Positions 16,755 to 25,949 of a stretch of DNA of 49,792 nucleotides are shown in pieces; within the stretch, counting starts at the first letter, position 1, and each line of letters opens with the position of its first letter. Origin of the DNA: CAG-877 sp045125935 (GTDB taxonomy: Bacteria > Bacillota_I > Bacilli_A > RF39 > UBA660); assembly GCA_045125935.1 (NCBI GenBank), contig JBGVNW010000035.1:1-49792 (forward strand). The letters are read 5' to 3'. The notes beneath the pieces were generated by a model. That model was not told the DNA's origin. It saw only the letters and a list, made by a program, of their open reading frames with translations, and did not search any database. A program made the position numbers and the translations under genes.

Positions 16755-17831
16755 ATGAAAATATGTGTCTATGCAATTTCTAAAAATGAAGAACAGTTTG
16801 CCACAAGATGGGCAAAATCTATGGAGGAAGCTGATGAAATCTACGTTCTCGATACTGGAAGTACTGATAGTACTGTAGAAAAATTACGTGAACAAAATGT
16901 TAATGTAACTATTAAACCAATAACTCCTTGGAGATTTGATGTTGCAAGAAACGAGTCATTAAAACTAGTACCAGATGATACCGATATCTGTGTATGTACA
17001 GATTTAGACGAAGTCTTTGCTCCCGGATGGAGAAAAGCTCTAGAAGAATCTTGGCAAGAAAATACTACTCGAGCTAGATATAATTATAACTGGAGCTTAG
17101 ATAAAAATAACAACCCTAAAGTAAATTTTTACACTGATAAAATTCATAAAAGACATGGTTATAAATGGACTCATCCAGTTCACGAAGTTCTATCCTCAGA
17201 AACAAATGAATTTATAATTACTCTAGATAATATAACTTTAAACCATTATCCAGATAGTACAAAATCAAGAAGTTCATACTTACCATTACTAGAACTATCA
17301 GTCGAAGAAAACCCAACAGATGATCGAAACATGCACTACTTAGGTAGAGAATATATGTATTATGGACAATGGCAAAAAAGTATTGATACATTAAAAAAAC
17401 ATCTTGAACTTCCAACAGCTACTTGGAAGGATGAACGTGGAGCTTCTATGCGTTTTATAAGTCGCTGTTATAAAAACCTAAAAGACTATGATAATGCTAA
17501 TGAATGGTTAAACAAAGCAATTAAAGAAACTCCTCATCTAAGAGATCCATATGTTGAAAAAGCTCTTTTAAGCTATCAATTAAATAATTTTCTAGAAACT
17601 GAAAAATACTGTTTAAAAGCTCTAGAAATTAAAACCCACCCTAAAACATATATAAATGAACAATTTAGTTGGGATGAAACAATATATGACCTACTTGCAA
17701 TAAGTAATTATCAACAAAGAAAATATAACTATGCTATATATTTCAATAACCTAGCTTTAGAAATAGCACCTGAAAGTGAACGTCTTAAAGCAAATCATAA
17801 AATTTATTTAGCCAAAGAAAAAGCATCTTAA
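16755..17831 (+). CDS. Glycosyltransferase family 2 with C-terminal TPR repeats
   Basis: 358 residues. The GT-A domain at ~1-200 starts ICVYAISKNEEQFATRW, contains the nucleotide-binding DTGSTDST motif and a metal-binding DLDE (in CVCTDLDEVFAPGW). Tetratricopeptide-like helices follow at about 195-350 (MHYLGREYMYYGQWQKSIDTL, ISRCYKNLKDYDNANEWLNKAI). This arrangement is found in glycosyltransferases that modify proteins, including those acting on Clostridioides BclA. The collagen-like protein 1.7 kb upstream is an obvious candidate acceptor; this is inference. GGAAAGG serves as ribosome binding site. Confidence 0.9.
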   Translation: MKICVYAISKNEEQFATRWAKSMEEADEIYVLDTGSTDSTVEKLREQNVNVTIKPITPWRFDVARNESLKLVPDDTDICVCTDLDEVFAPGWRKALEESWQENTTRARYNYNWSLDKNNNPKVNFYTDKIHKRHGYKWTHPVHEVLSSETNEFIITLDNITLNHYPDSTKSRSSYLPLLELSVEENPTDDRNMHYLGREYMYYGQWQKSIDTLKKHLELPTATWKDERGASMRFISRCYKNLKDYDNANEWLNKAIKETPHLRDPYVEKALLSYQLNNFLETEKYCLKALEIKTHPKTYINEQFSWDETIYDLLAISNYQQRKYNYAIYFNNLALEIAPESERLKANHKIYLAKEKAS

Positions 17832-17846
17832 CTTAAGATACTTTTT
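17821..17846 (+). terminator. Terminator overlapping the glycosyltransferase stop
   Basis: ATCTTAA and TTAAGAT arms with flanking AAG/CTT and six T after it. The hairpin includes the stop codon at 17829-17831. Confidence 0.7.
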
Positions 17847-18841
17847 TACTTTAGTTCAAATTCAATACTTCCTTTTCCAACACAACATTCAACATGAGCA
17901 ATTGCTCCATTAATAATCATCATCTTTGGTGGAACATGTCCAATATCAACATTAAATACTATTGGTATATCAGTTATTGCTTTTTTTAACGCTTCTTGAT
18001 AAGTTAAATCAAAACCAATTTGCGGATACATAACTCTACCAATAAGAATTCCCTTTGTATAGGAAAACCATCCTGCTTCCCTCATTTGAATTAAAGTTCT
18101 ATAAAAATCATCAGAACTTAATGCAAAATTATCAAAATACCAAATAATTCCATCATCTTTATATTTTTCAATAAATTCTTTAGTACCATCATATTTAGTA
18201 CCAATTAAATCTTTAAGTACATCAATACATCCACCAATAATTCTTCCGGTAATATTCATATTACCATTTATATTTTCATAAACTACTTTACTATCTAACG
18301 CATAACCATCTAATGTTCTAGAAGTTCTATCACTTTCATATAAATCATAACTATTTTGTTTAACTAAATTTCCTCTTAAATACTCAAAACAAATTTTATT
18401 AGATTCATGCAATTTTCTCATATCAAAACTTCCCGCATTAAAACCATACATAGTTGCAATATCAAATTTAGTTGTCACATAATAAAGTAAAGATGTTGGA
18501 TCTGATGCTCCCATTATCCATTTTGAATGTTTCAATATATTTTCACTATTAACATATGGCAACATCTCAAGAGCAAAGTCCCCACCACAAGCACACATAA
18601 TCATACCAACTTTATCATTACAAACTAATTCATCTAATTCCTTAGCCCTAACTTCACCAGTATTAGAAACAAAACTATCTACTCGAACACTATCAGTTTC
18701 AACAACCTTAAAACCATTATCATTTAAGTTCTTAATTGATAGATCAAAACTCTCATTATCTCTACCAACTCCCGCAGACATAGCAGTAATACCAATAACA
18801 CTATTATTTTCTAAAAACTTAGGATATTTCACTAAATACAC
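17846..18841 (-). CDS. S66-family LD-carboxypeptidase/MccF-like serine peptidase
   Basis: 331 residues, cytosolic. The N-terminal domain ends in MIMCACGGDFALEMLPYV and the nucleophile motif GASDPTSLL (Ser), typical of LD-carboxypeptidase A and MccF. The second domain has IGGCIDVLKDLIGT with the expected Glu replaced or displaced to nearby acids, and the catalytic His in NVDIGHVPPKM. Substrates in the family are murein tetrapeptides or peptidyl-nucleotide toxins such as microcin C; which applies cannot be decided. The gene faces the glycosyltransferase and follows a small gene at 18857 in the same direction. Confidence 0.9.
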   Translation of the reverse strand: MYLVKYPKFLENNSVIGITAMSAGVGRDNESFDLSIKNLNDNGFKVVETDSVRVDSFVSNTGEVRAKELDELVCNDKVGMIMCACGGDFALEMLPYVNSENILKHSKWIMGASDPTSLLYYVTTKFDIATMYGFNAGSFDMRKLHESNKICFEYLRGNLVKQNSYDLYESDRTSRTLDGYALDSKVVYENINGNMNITGRIIGGCIDVLKDLIGTKYDGTKEFIEKYKDDGIIWYFDNFALSSDDFYRTLIQMREAGWFSYTKGILIGRVMYPQIGFDLTYQEALKKAITDIPIVFNVDIGHVPPKMMIINGAIAHVECCVGKGSIEFELK

Positions 18842-18856
18842 CCCTCTAATAAATAA

Positions 18857-19390
18857 TTACATTTTTTTACCAGTTTCTAAAAATCCACAACTAAAAATCT
18901 TTTCAAAATCAGAAGAATCTATCGCATCAACAACTTCATCTACAGTAGTATGACCTATCATTTGCCAATCTTCTCCAGTTGCTTTAAGCTTATTAACTTC
19001 TACACTACCATCATAATCACCAAAATATATCAATTCATTTCTTTTTAAACCAGTCTCATTTGCAGAAACCCATGTTTCAATCTCAAATGCAATTGAAGAA
19101 TCACCTCTTCTAATTGAAACAATCTTTTCAACTCCTGGATTATTAATCCATGTCGTCATATTAGGCTCCAATTCTCCTGCAAGAGGGTTCTTTACAGCAA
19201 TTCTAGCTCCTAAAAATTTCCCATCATCATGATATACACACCATTGTGTAACATTATCACTAACATCTTCAATCTTATGTATATAATTTGTACCATCAAC
19301 TACAGTACTTGCCTGATTAATTACTCTAGGATTTACAAATTTTCCTTCTACCGCAGTCTGAATCCTATTAAAATAAGTCATATCTTTCAT
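18857..19390 (-). CDS. Hypothetical protein, 177 aa
   Basis: Start at ATG 19390 with AGGAG eight bases upstream; a GTG three codons before lacks spacing. The protein is beta-rich (TQWCVYHDDGKFLGARIAVKN, SIAFEIETWVSANETGL), has no membrane segment, and ends in a Cys-containing CGFLETGKKM tail. No family recognised. It is 15 bases upstream of the S66 peptidase and probably cotranscribed. Confidence 0.7.
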   Translation of the reverse strand: MKDMTYFNRIQTAVEGKFVNPRVINQASTVVDGTNYIHKIEDVSDNVTQWCVYHDDGKFLGARIAVKNPLAGELEPNMTTWINNPGVEKIVSIRRGDSSIAFEIETWVSANETGLKRNELIYFGDYDGSVEVNKLKATGEDWQMIGHTTVDEVVDAIDSSDFEKIFSCGFLETGKKM

Positions 19391-19433
19391 CAAAATCACT
19401 CCTCACACTAAATATACCATATATTAACATTAA

Positions 19434-19458
19434 AAAAAAGAACTTAGAAAACCTAAGT
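19434..19458 (-). terminator. Terminator of clpB
   Basis: Minus-strand hairpin ACTTAG/CTAAGT around a five-base loop, followed by eight T. Confidence 0.8.
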
Positions 19459-19465
19459 CCTAAAA

Positions 19466-21571
19466 TTAATTAATACCATTAATTATAAATTTACCATCAT
19501 AATCAACTAAAACAGTTGTATTACTTTTTATTTGTCCTTCAATAATCAATTTAGCTAAATCAGTCTCAATCGTTCTACTAACTAATCTCTTTAAAGGTCT
19601 AGCTCCATAATTTGGATCAAAACCTTCTTCTACAAGTCTTTCTCTAGCTTCAGTAGTCAATTCAATTTTTAAATTAATATCAGAGAGTCTTTCTTCAATA
19701 CTTCTAACAATTTTATCTAAAATCTCCATAATAGCAGTCCTATTCAAAGCATTGAAAACAATTATTTCATCTATTCTATTAACAAATTCAGGTCTAAAAT
19801 AACTTCTAACTTCATCCATAACTTTATCTGTTTTACCATCTAAAATATGCTCACTTCCTAGATTAGAAGTCATAATAATAATTGTATTTTTAAAATCAAC
19901 CGTTCTACCGTTCGAGTCTGTAATACGTCCATCATCAAGAATTTGTAATAGTAAATTTAAAACTTCTGGATGAGCTTTTTCTATTTCATCAAATAATACA
20001 ATACTATATGGATTACGTCTTACTGCTTCTGTTAATTGTCCTCCTTCTTCATAACCAACATATCCTGGAGGAGAACCAATTAATCTAGAAACACTAAATT
20101 TTTCCATATATTCACTCATATCAATACGAACCATATGTCTCTCATCATCAAAAAGTTCATATGCTAATGTTCTTGCTACTTCGGTTTTACCGACTCCAGT
20201 TGGTCCTAAAAACATAAATGACGCTATAGGTTTATTTGGATCTTTTATTCCACTACGAGACTTAATTATCGCATCACTTACTAATTTTAATGCATCATCT
20301 TGTCCCATTACTCTTTTTCTCATATTATCTTCTAATTTCAACAACTTTTCTTTCTCACTACTAATTAACTTAGTAACTGGAATATTAGTCCATTTTGCAA
20401 TAATTTTCGCAATATCCTCACTCGTTACTGTATCACTTAATATTTTATTTTTCTCAACATTGTTCAATGCTTCTAATTCTTTTTCAAGCTTAGGTATTTC
20501 ACCATGACGAAGTATTGCAGCACGTTCTAAATCATAATTATTTTCAGCTTGTTCAAGTTCAAACTTAGCTTTCTCAATTTCACTCTTTTTAGACTTAATA
20601 TCTTCATTTAAATTCTTCTCTTTATTCCAAGCTTCAGTTAGTTCTCTTTCTTTTTCTTTTAAACCAACTAATTCATTATCGATTTTTTCAAGTCTCTTTA
20701 AAGAAACTTCATCTTTTTCTTTTCTAAGTGCTTGTCTTTCAATCTCAAGTCTCATAATATTATGAGTCAAATTATCAAGTTCAAATGGTACAGAATCCAT
20801 CTGCACACGAATAGTAGCACAAGCTTCATCTACTAAATCAATTGCTTTATCAGGTAAATAACGATCTGTTATATATCTATTTGCAAGACTTGCAGCACTA
20901 ATAAGTGCTTTATCTTGAATAGTAACACCATGATGTATTTCAAAACGTTCTTTTAGTCCACGAAGAATCGTAATCGTATCTTCAACGCCTGGTTCTTCTA
21001 CTTTGATTTTTTGAAAACGCCTCTCTAATGCTCCATCTTTCTCAATATATTGACGATATTCATTTAGTGTAGTTGCGCCAATCACATGAATTTCCCCACG
21101 AGCTAACATTGGCTTTAAAATATTTGAAGTATCCATCGCCCCATCTGTTTTACCAGTACCAACTATCATATGAATCTCATCAATAAACATGATAATTTCT
21201 CCATCGCTTTTCTTTACTTCATTCAAAACATTTTTTAATCGTTCTTCAAATTCTCCACGATATTTAGCACCTGCAACTAAAGCAGCCATATCTAACTCCC
21301 AAATAGTCTTATCCTTTAAGCTGCTTGGTACATCACCTTTAATAATTCTAAGTGCAAGACCTTCAACAATTGCAGTCTTACCAACTCCAGGTTCCCCAAT
21401 AAGTACTGGATTATTTTTTGTTTTACGAGATAAAACACGAGTAATACTACGTATTTCTTCATCTCTTCCAATAACAGGATCAATCTTTCCTTTTTTAGCT
21501 TCTTCTATTATATTACGTCCATATTTTTCTAAAACATTTTCTTCCTTTTCCATACTTGGATAACCATACAT
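19466..21571 (-). CDS. clpB: ClpB disaggregase lacking the N-terminal domain
   Basis: A 701-residue AAA+ chaperone that dissolves protein aggregates with DnaK. It goes almost directly into the first AAA domain (LEKYGRNI, Walker A GEPGVGKT, Walker B FIDEIH, sensor GATT). The coiled-coil M domain at ~270-390 is complete, separating ClpB from ClpA/ClpX. The second AAA domain has GPTGVGKT, LFDEIEKAH and TSNLG. The usual ~145-residue N-domain is missing, as in mycoplasmal ClpB. The start at ATG 21571 follows GAGGGG; an upstream GTG is alternative. No ClpP-binding loop is expected. A CIRCE operator controls it. Confidence 0.96.
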   Translation of the reverse strand: MYGYPSMEKEENVLEKYGRNIIEEAKKGKIDPVIGRDEEIRSITRVLSRKTKNNPVLIGEPGVGKTAIVEGLALRIIKGDVPSSLKDKTIWELDMAALVAGAKYRGEFEERLKNVLNEVKKSDGEIIMFIDEIHMIVGTGKTDGAMDTSNILKPMLARGEIHVIGATTLNEYRQYIEKDGALERRFQKIKVEEPGVEDTITILRGLKERFEIHHGVTIQDKALISAASLANRYITDRYLPDKAIDLVDEACATIRVQMDSVPFELDNLTHNIMRLEIERQALRKEKDEVSLKRLEKIDNELVGLKEKERELTEAWNKEKNLNEDIKSKKSEIEKAKFELEQAENNYDLERAAILRHGEIPKLEKELEALNNVEKNKILSDTVTSEDIAKIIAKWTNIPVTKLISSEKEKLLKLEDNMRKRVMGQDDALKLVSDAIIKSRSGIKDPNKPIASFMFLGPTGVGKTEVARTLAYELFDDERHMVRIDMSEYMEKFSVSRLIGSPPGYVGYEEGGQLTEAVRRNPYSIVLFDEIEKAHPEVLNLLLQILDDGRITDSNGRTVDFKNTIIIMTSNLGSEHILDGKTDKVMDEVRSYFRPEFVNRIDEIIVFNALNRTAIMEILDKIVRSIEERLSDINLKIELTTEARERLVEEGFDPNYGARPLKRLVSRTIETDLAKLIIEGQIKSNTTVLVDYDGKFIINGIN

Positions 21572-21592
21572 ATATATCACCCCTCATTTTGT

Positions 21593-21620
21593 ATTATACT
21601 CATATTTTAGCACTTGTCAA
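21593..21620 (-). promoter_or_regulatory. Sigma-A promoter of clpB
   Basis: Minus strand: TTGACA (21615-21620), 16 bases, TATAAT (21593-21598). The -35 box is within the CIRCE element, the same layout as htpG. Confidence 0.85.
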
Positions 21621-21633
21621 GTTAGAGTGCTAA
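21607..21633. promoter_or_regulatory. CIRCE operator of clpB
   Basis: TTAGCACTT-N9-GAGTGCTAA; the spacer differs from that of htpG at a single base (GTCAAGTTA against GTCAAGTTT). HrcA repressor site. Confidence 0.93.
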
Positions 21634-21680
21634 TTTATAAAAAAGAAAAAAGTAACTCTACTTCTAAATTCAAATTACTT

Positions 21681-22265
21681 CTACTTATTCTTTCCAATAT
21701 ATTTTCTATATAAATATTCTAAATTCTTCTTATTAACAGTTGCCTCTATACCTTGTTCACTTACTTCAGTATAAATTTTTGTCAAAAGAAAATCAATTTT
21801 TGGATTAATTTTAGCTTGCTCCCTAGTTTTAAACCAATAATTAAGTTGATAATCCCTAGTCCATTTTTTCCCTCGATAGGTAAGTCCTGCAGCCAAAGTA
21901 TCACATACCATTTCCACTAAATACTTATATGGTATAATCGGTGTTTCACAACTTGCAGTATAATCATACCAATATTCATAATGATGTTTATTTCTTCCCT
22001 TATGATGTAACCAAGCTTCAGAGTATCCTTTATCTTTCTTAGAATTCATAATTGGACTGTAACCCTTTACATAGTATCTTGCACTTTCTAAAAATTCTGT
22101 AGGTGAATACTTTGATAAATCATGTACAAGTCCTCTCCAAGGAATTCCTGCCCTACAACATAAACAAAATACTTTAAATCTATGTTTATTAACATTATGT
22201 AAATGTCCAAAAAATTTACTAAATGTTATTTTATTGCTACATTTACTTTTACTCTTCTGTCCCAT
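21681..22265 (-). CDS. DUF5662-like protein, HD-type motif
   Basis: 194 residues, start at ATG 22265 after GGTGAAG. It has the pattern NVNKHRFKVFCLCCRAGIPWRGLVHDLSKYSPTEF, a Cys-rich segment followed by an HD pair, then AWLHHKGRNKHHYEYW with several His and Tyr, and CDTLAAGLTYRGK. This matches the DUF5662 proteins common in gut Firmicutes and their phages, whose His/Asp motifs resemble HD-domain metal phosphohydrolases. The actual substrate is not known to me. It lies upstream of clpB but before its promoter. Confidence 0.8.
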   Translation of the reverse strand: MGQKSKSKCSNKITFSKFFGHLHNVNKHRFKVFCLCCRAGIPWRGLVHDLSKYSPTEFLESARYYVKGYSPIMNSKKDKGYSEAWLHHKGRNKHHYEYWYDYTASCETPIIPYKYLVEMVCDTLAAGLTYRGKKWTRDYQLNYWFKTREQAKINPKIDFLLTKIYTEVSEQGIEATVNKKNLEYLYRKYIGKNK

Positions 22266-22299
22266 ACACTTCACCACACTAATAGAATTATAACACAAA

Positions 22300-22330
22300 A
22301 AAAGGAAAACTACTAATAAGCAGTTTTCTT
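22300..22330 (-). terminator. Terminator after the 22356 small gene
   Basis: Minus-strand hairpin with GAAAACTGCT/AGTAGTTTTC arms and a short loop, followed by a T-rich tract. Confidence 0.75.
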
Positions 22331-22355
22331 ACACTAAGTAACCGTAAAATAATCA

Positions 22356-22496
22356 TTATTTCAAATCATCGCTCTTTTTAAATTGTTTAGGTTTTTCCTC
22401 AAAAAAAACCATTTGCTCAAAAGTAATATTACTAAAATCTGTACTGGAAACTCCTGAATAAGAAAAGTCACCACCAACTACCGGAAAATCATTCAT
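22356..22496 (-). CDS. Small 46-residue protein coupled to the 22496 gene
   Basis: The ATG at 22496 overlaps the stop of the upstream gene as TAATG, so translation can reinitiate directly. The product begins MNDFPVVGGDFSYSGVSS and ends EEKPKQFKKSDDLK: an acidic/aromatic N-terminal half and a basic end, with no signal peptide. No family recognised. A terminator follows 26 bases after the stop. The tight overlap and good terminator placement are the evidence that it is a gene; short ORFs of this size are otherwise weak evidence. Confidence 0.55.
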   Translation of the reverse strand: MNDFPVVGGDFSYSGVSSTDFSNITFEQMVFFEEKPKQFKKSDDLK

Positions 22497-23626
22497 TAAA
22501 CTAACATACTATATTGTTCACTTGAAGAGTTCTCTCTCCATACATCTGCAAGAAGCCCCTCTTCTGTTCCTGTTTCTAATCCTAAAAAAGCAAAGCTTTC
22601 CTCAGTAAAAGTTCGAACTAATTTACTCACTGCAAGCCTAATAGCTGGAACTACACTTTCATCATATTTATCACCAGGCTGATAAGTAAACAATGTATCA
22701 TGAACAATATCACCATTATGAAAAGCATTAATTGCTCCACTATCCCAAATATGAATACCTCCAAAACCAAACATATCCAATTTACCATAATGCATTTTAA
22801 TTTGATCTGCATAACACTTTCTTGTAAATTTTCTTCCACAAGAATCTAAATGAGTTAATGGTCTATCACCAATAATTTCAAAACTAGAATAATCTTCAAC
22901 ATTAAAAGACAAAGCACAAGCTCTTTTATAAACATCTATAAAATTATATGGTAAACTTAAACCATTTAAATAATCACATAATTGTGAAAAGTTTTTAACA
23001 CTAATTGGTGCATCACTTTCCAAAGTAAGTGGATTATGATCATCTCCCCAATAGTTAATCAAAATAGCCGGGAACTCATTCTCATTACCCATCAATGTCC
23101 CAGTAGAAATTCGCGTCCAATATCCCAAATTATCCTTATATGTTGACACATATGAAACAAATCTTTCATCTTTATACACCTTTAACTTAATAGGTTTAAC
23201 AGTAATAGAAACATCAGGATAATTAATTCTTGAATCCCTCTTTTCAATAGTTCTAAGTTCATAACCACATTCATTTCCTTCTCTATCAGTATAAAAAAAC
23301 TCATTCAAATATCCTTGACCACGTCTATACACTCTACTTACTTTAAGGTTATGCCCTTCTTCTCCATTAACTGCTAATTTTAACGAAACAGACTGTCCAA
23401 AATCATCAGAATTAAGATCACAATCATATATTTTAACGCAATCATTAGAATCAAAACCACATTTATTTAAAAACAAACCAATAACACGAGCCGGTGTAGA
23501 TAAAGATTCAACACCTAGTTTATTTGCTAACATTCCTCTAAAATAATTACTCACCATAAAACAACTACTTTTGCCATTAGTACACTCGAAAATAACACTT
23601 GGCATATTTTTATCAGCATCATTCAT
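22496..23626 (-). CDS. Hypothetical protein, 376 aa
   Basis: I do not recognise this protein. It is cytosolic in composition, Tyr/Asp/Gly-rich, with several Cys. Readable pieces include a probable N-terminal alpha/beta part (MVSNYFRGMLANKLGV, ARVIGLFLNKCGFDS), a beta-rich middle (LKVSRVYRRGQGYLNEFFYTDREGN) and the GIHIWDSGAINAFHNGDI segment. GAGAGGCG precedes the ATG. A 46-residue gene is coupled to its stop, so the two probably act together. Confidence 0.75.
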   Translation of the reverse strand: MNDADKNMPSVIFECTNGKSSCFMVSNYFRGMLANKLGVESLSTPARVIGLFLNKCGFDSNDCVKIYDCDLNSDDFGQSVSLKLAVNGEEGHNLKVSRVYRRGQGYLNEFFYTDREGNECGYELRTIEKRDSRINYPDVSITVKPIKLKVYKDERFVSYVSTYKDNLGYWTRISTGTLMGNENEFPAILINYWGDDHNPLTLESDAPISVKNFSQLCDYLNGLSLPYNFIDVYKRACALSFNVEDYSSFEIIGDRPLTHLDSCGRKFTRKCYADQIKMHYGKLDMFGFGGIHIWDSGAINAFHNGDIVHDTLFTYQPGDKYDESVVPAIRLAVSKLVRTFTEESFAFLGLETGTEEGLLADVWRENSSSEQYSMLV

Positions 23627-23680
23627 AGTTAAATCGCCTCTCTTGCCTCACTATAATACCACACCATCATAAAAAGGCAA

Positions 23681-23705
23681 AAGAAAAAACTACTAATAAG
23701 TAGTT
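23681..23705 (-). terminator. Terminator of the WG-repeat gene
   Basis: Minus-strand hairpin AACTACT/AGTAGTT with a four-base loop followed by T residues; it overlaps the end of the coding region. Confidence 0.75.
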
Positions 23706-25843
23706 CCTCCCCATTCAACAACTGTAAAGCCACGTCTTTTAAACTTACTTAAAGATTGTTTCTTGATATTTACTTTTTCATCAACTTTCTTAATATGAAT
23801 AACAAGTCTTAACATTGAATCAGGTTGTGGATTAATCAATAATTTATTATAAGATTCTCGCTCTTCAGTAAGTTCAAAGTAAACTAAACTCTTACCATTC
23901 TTTTCAAGTACTGGTAACCAGTACATAATAAACTCATTTCTTTCTTTATCATTAAGACCAATATATGAAAGTTTTTCTTCTAAGAATTTAATCGCATCAT
24001 CTTTTTCAACATAATATCCTTCACTAAAATCTACTGTATGTACTTTTTTCTCATCCCAATACAATGCATAATAATATTTATTATTCTGATCTAATAAATC
24101 ACCATTAGGAGAAGCAGTAACTCTCCAATAATTATTAAACTTAGGATAAGTTGTTTCTAAAATCTCCGGATTACTAAAACTAACTGTAACTTCTGTTTCT
24201 TCTTCGGGATATAAATATAAAACTGGTTTAGCTACTCCACCGCAAAATATCTCTTTAGACTCTCCTGTTTTACTACTAGGATCATATGAATACTCAACAC
24301 ACATACTATCATTAGTACTATCTTCTTTATAAAGTTGGAATAATGGACCACCATTATATTCTAATGCAAAATTTAACCCTTCAACAGCTGGAACTTCACC
24401 ATATTCATATAAAACTTTTCCATCCATTTGAATAAGCCTCATCACATCATCTTGAGCAACTAAAACATAAGTACCTTCAGAAATACCATAGATTTTATCA
24501 TAGCCCTCTGTCAAATAATTATTACCAGAGAAATCATAAATAAAAGTCTCTGTACCATCGTTATGTGTAGCCCATAAATAATTACCACTGCGCATTAAGC
24601 TGTCATGTTCGACAGGAATTATTTCAACACCACTAGTATAATCAATTACTCCATATTTACCATTCTTATAAACAGCTACATTAGTACCTTTTAATGTACT
24701 TACTGATAACCCAGGACCACCAACACCTGTACTTAAAGTAGTAATAACATCATAAACATACCCAACAACAGGAGTTGCACTCTCTAAATTATATATACCC
24801 CACTTACTACCATTATAAACAGCTACATAAGTAGTATCATAATAATTATCTTCAATCATAAATGGTAATATTTTAGTATAATTAACTTTTTCTAATGCTT
24901 TTATATCAGTTACATAATTTTTCATTTTAACATTATATTCACTATCAAAATAGAAAACATAATCACTATTTCCAAGTAATGTTGGATTTTCATAAGCTTC
25001 ATCACAATGAACCGTATATTCTAAAACATTATCCATATTACTAGGTACAGTTAAACTTCTCGCACCAGTAGTACTATTAACATATACTTTAATCATTGTA
25101 CCTGAATCAAATTCTTCTTTTGGTTCTTGTTTTTCTCCATAAGTATATTCCGTCATTTTCCCATTAACAGAACACGTAGTTAAATATACTTTTCCATCTT
25201 CATATATTTCATGTTCACTACAAACAACGTCATTTTCTAACTCTACTAATTTATTAGCCTCTTCAAAAGTAAGTATTGTTTGATTCTTTTGATAATGAAC
25301 TAAAATAACACTCTCTAAAGCTTTCCCATAAGAGTTAATCATTTCTTTCTTCTCATCCTCTGTAAGGACAATATCTGTAATATCTTTATCAGGTTTACTA
25401 TCTTTTTCTTCTTCTTTTCTCTCTTCATTAAGAACATAAATTAAAATTGTAAATAAAACTAAAATAATACAAATCAAAATAATAGTAACAATATTTCTTC
25501 CTTTATTTGATTTTTTCTCAACAAAAGAGTTATCTTCTTTTTCTGTTTTCTCTTCATCAATCTCTTTTTTAATAGAATCCTTCTCTTCTGCAATTTCTTC
25601 TTCAACATCTTCTATATTAACTACTTCTTTAGTATCTTCTATATCATCACTTTTATTTACATCATCTATTGTTTCTAATACTTTAGTCTTATCAAGAGTA
25701 TCATCTTCATCCTCTATATTATCAATTTCATCCGTCTTAGTAATATCTTCATCTACTTCTATATCATCAATTTTTTCAACTACTTTAGTCTCTATATCTT
25801 TTTCATCAGTTTTTACTTTTTTCTTTTTCTTTTCTTCCGACAT
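23693..25843 (-). CDS. Membrane-anchored WG-repeat protein with conserved C-terminal domain
   Basis: 716 residues. An acidic, Asp/Glu/Lys-rich N-terminal ~115 residues lies in the cytosol, then one membrane segment at ~119-140 (NIVTIILICIILVLFTILIYVL). The outside part has WG-type repeats (YNGSKWGIYNLESATPVVG, KNGKYGVIDYTSG) at ~355-430. The C-terminal ~180 residues, starting AKPVLYLYPEEETEVTV, with FIMYWLPVLEKN and ending GFTVVEWGG, form a domain that I recall from many Firmicutes surface proteins but cannot name. WG repeats are predicted beta propeller-like modules. A GAGGTG site precedes the start. Confidence 0.85.
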   Translation of the reverse strand: MSEEKKKKKVKTDEKDIETKVVEKIDDIEVDEDITKTDEIDNIEDEDDTLDKTKVLETIDDVNKSDDIEDTKEVVNIEDVEEEIAEEKDSIKKEIDEEKTEKEDNSFVEKKSNKGRNIVTIILICIILVLFTILIYVLNEERKEEEKDSKPDKDITDIVLTEDEKKEMINSYGKALESVILVHYQKNQTILTFEEANKLVELENDVVCSEHEIYEDGKVYLTTCSVNGKMTEYTYGEKQEPKEEFDSGTMIKVYVNSTTGARSLTVPSNMDNVLEYTVHCDEAYENPTLLGNSDYVFYFDSEYNVKMKNYVTDIKALEKVNYTKILPFMIEDNYYDTTYVAVYNGSKWGIYNLESATPVVGYVYDVITTLSTGVGGPGLSVSTLKGTNVAVYKNGKYGVIDYTSGVEIIPVEHDSLMRSGNYLWATHNDGTETFIYDFSGNNYLTEGYDKIYGISEGTYVLVAQDDVMRLIQMDGKVLYEYGEVPAVEGLNFALEYNGGPLFQLYKEDSTNDSMCVEYSYDPSSKTGESKEIFCGGVAKPVLYLYPEEETEVTVSFSNPEILETTYPKFNNYWRVTASPNGDLLDQNNKYYYALYWDEKKVHTVDFSEGYYVEKDDAIKFLEEKLSYIGLNDKERNEFIMYWLPVLEKNGKSLVYFELTEERESYNKLLINPQPDSMLRLVIHIKKVDEKVNIKKQSLSKFKRRGFTVVEWGGTTY

Positions 25844-25917
25844 ATCATCACCTCTATTATATAGTTAAAGTATATCAAAAAAAAATTTAAATTACTACCA
25901 AAATATATGTCGAAGAA

Positions 25918-25949
25918 AAAATAAAATGTAGAATTCTACATTTTATTTT
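25918..25949 (-). terminator. Terminator of cotJB-cotJC
   Basis: A perfect palindrome with 14-base-plus arms around GAATTC, with A and T tracts on both sides. It overlaps the last codons of cotJC. Confidence 0.85.
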
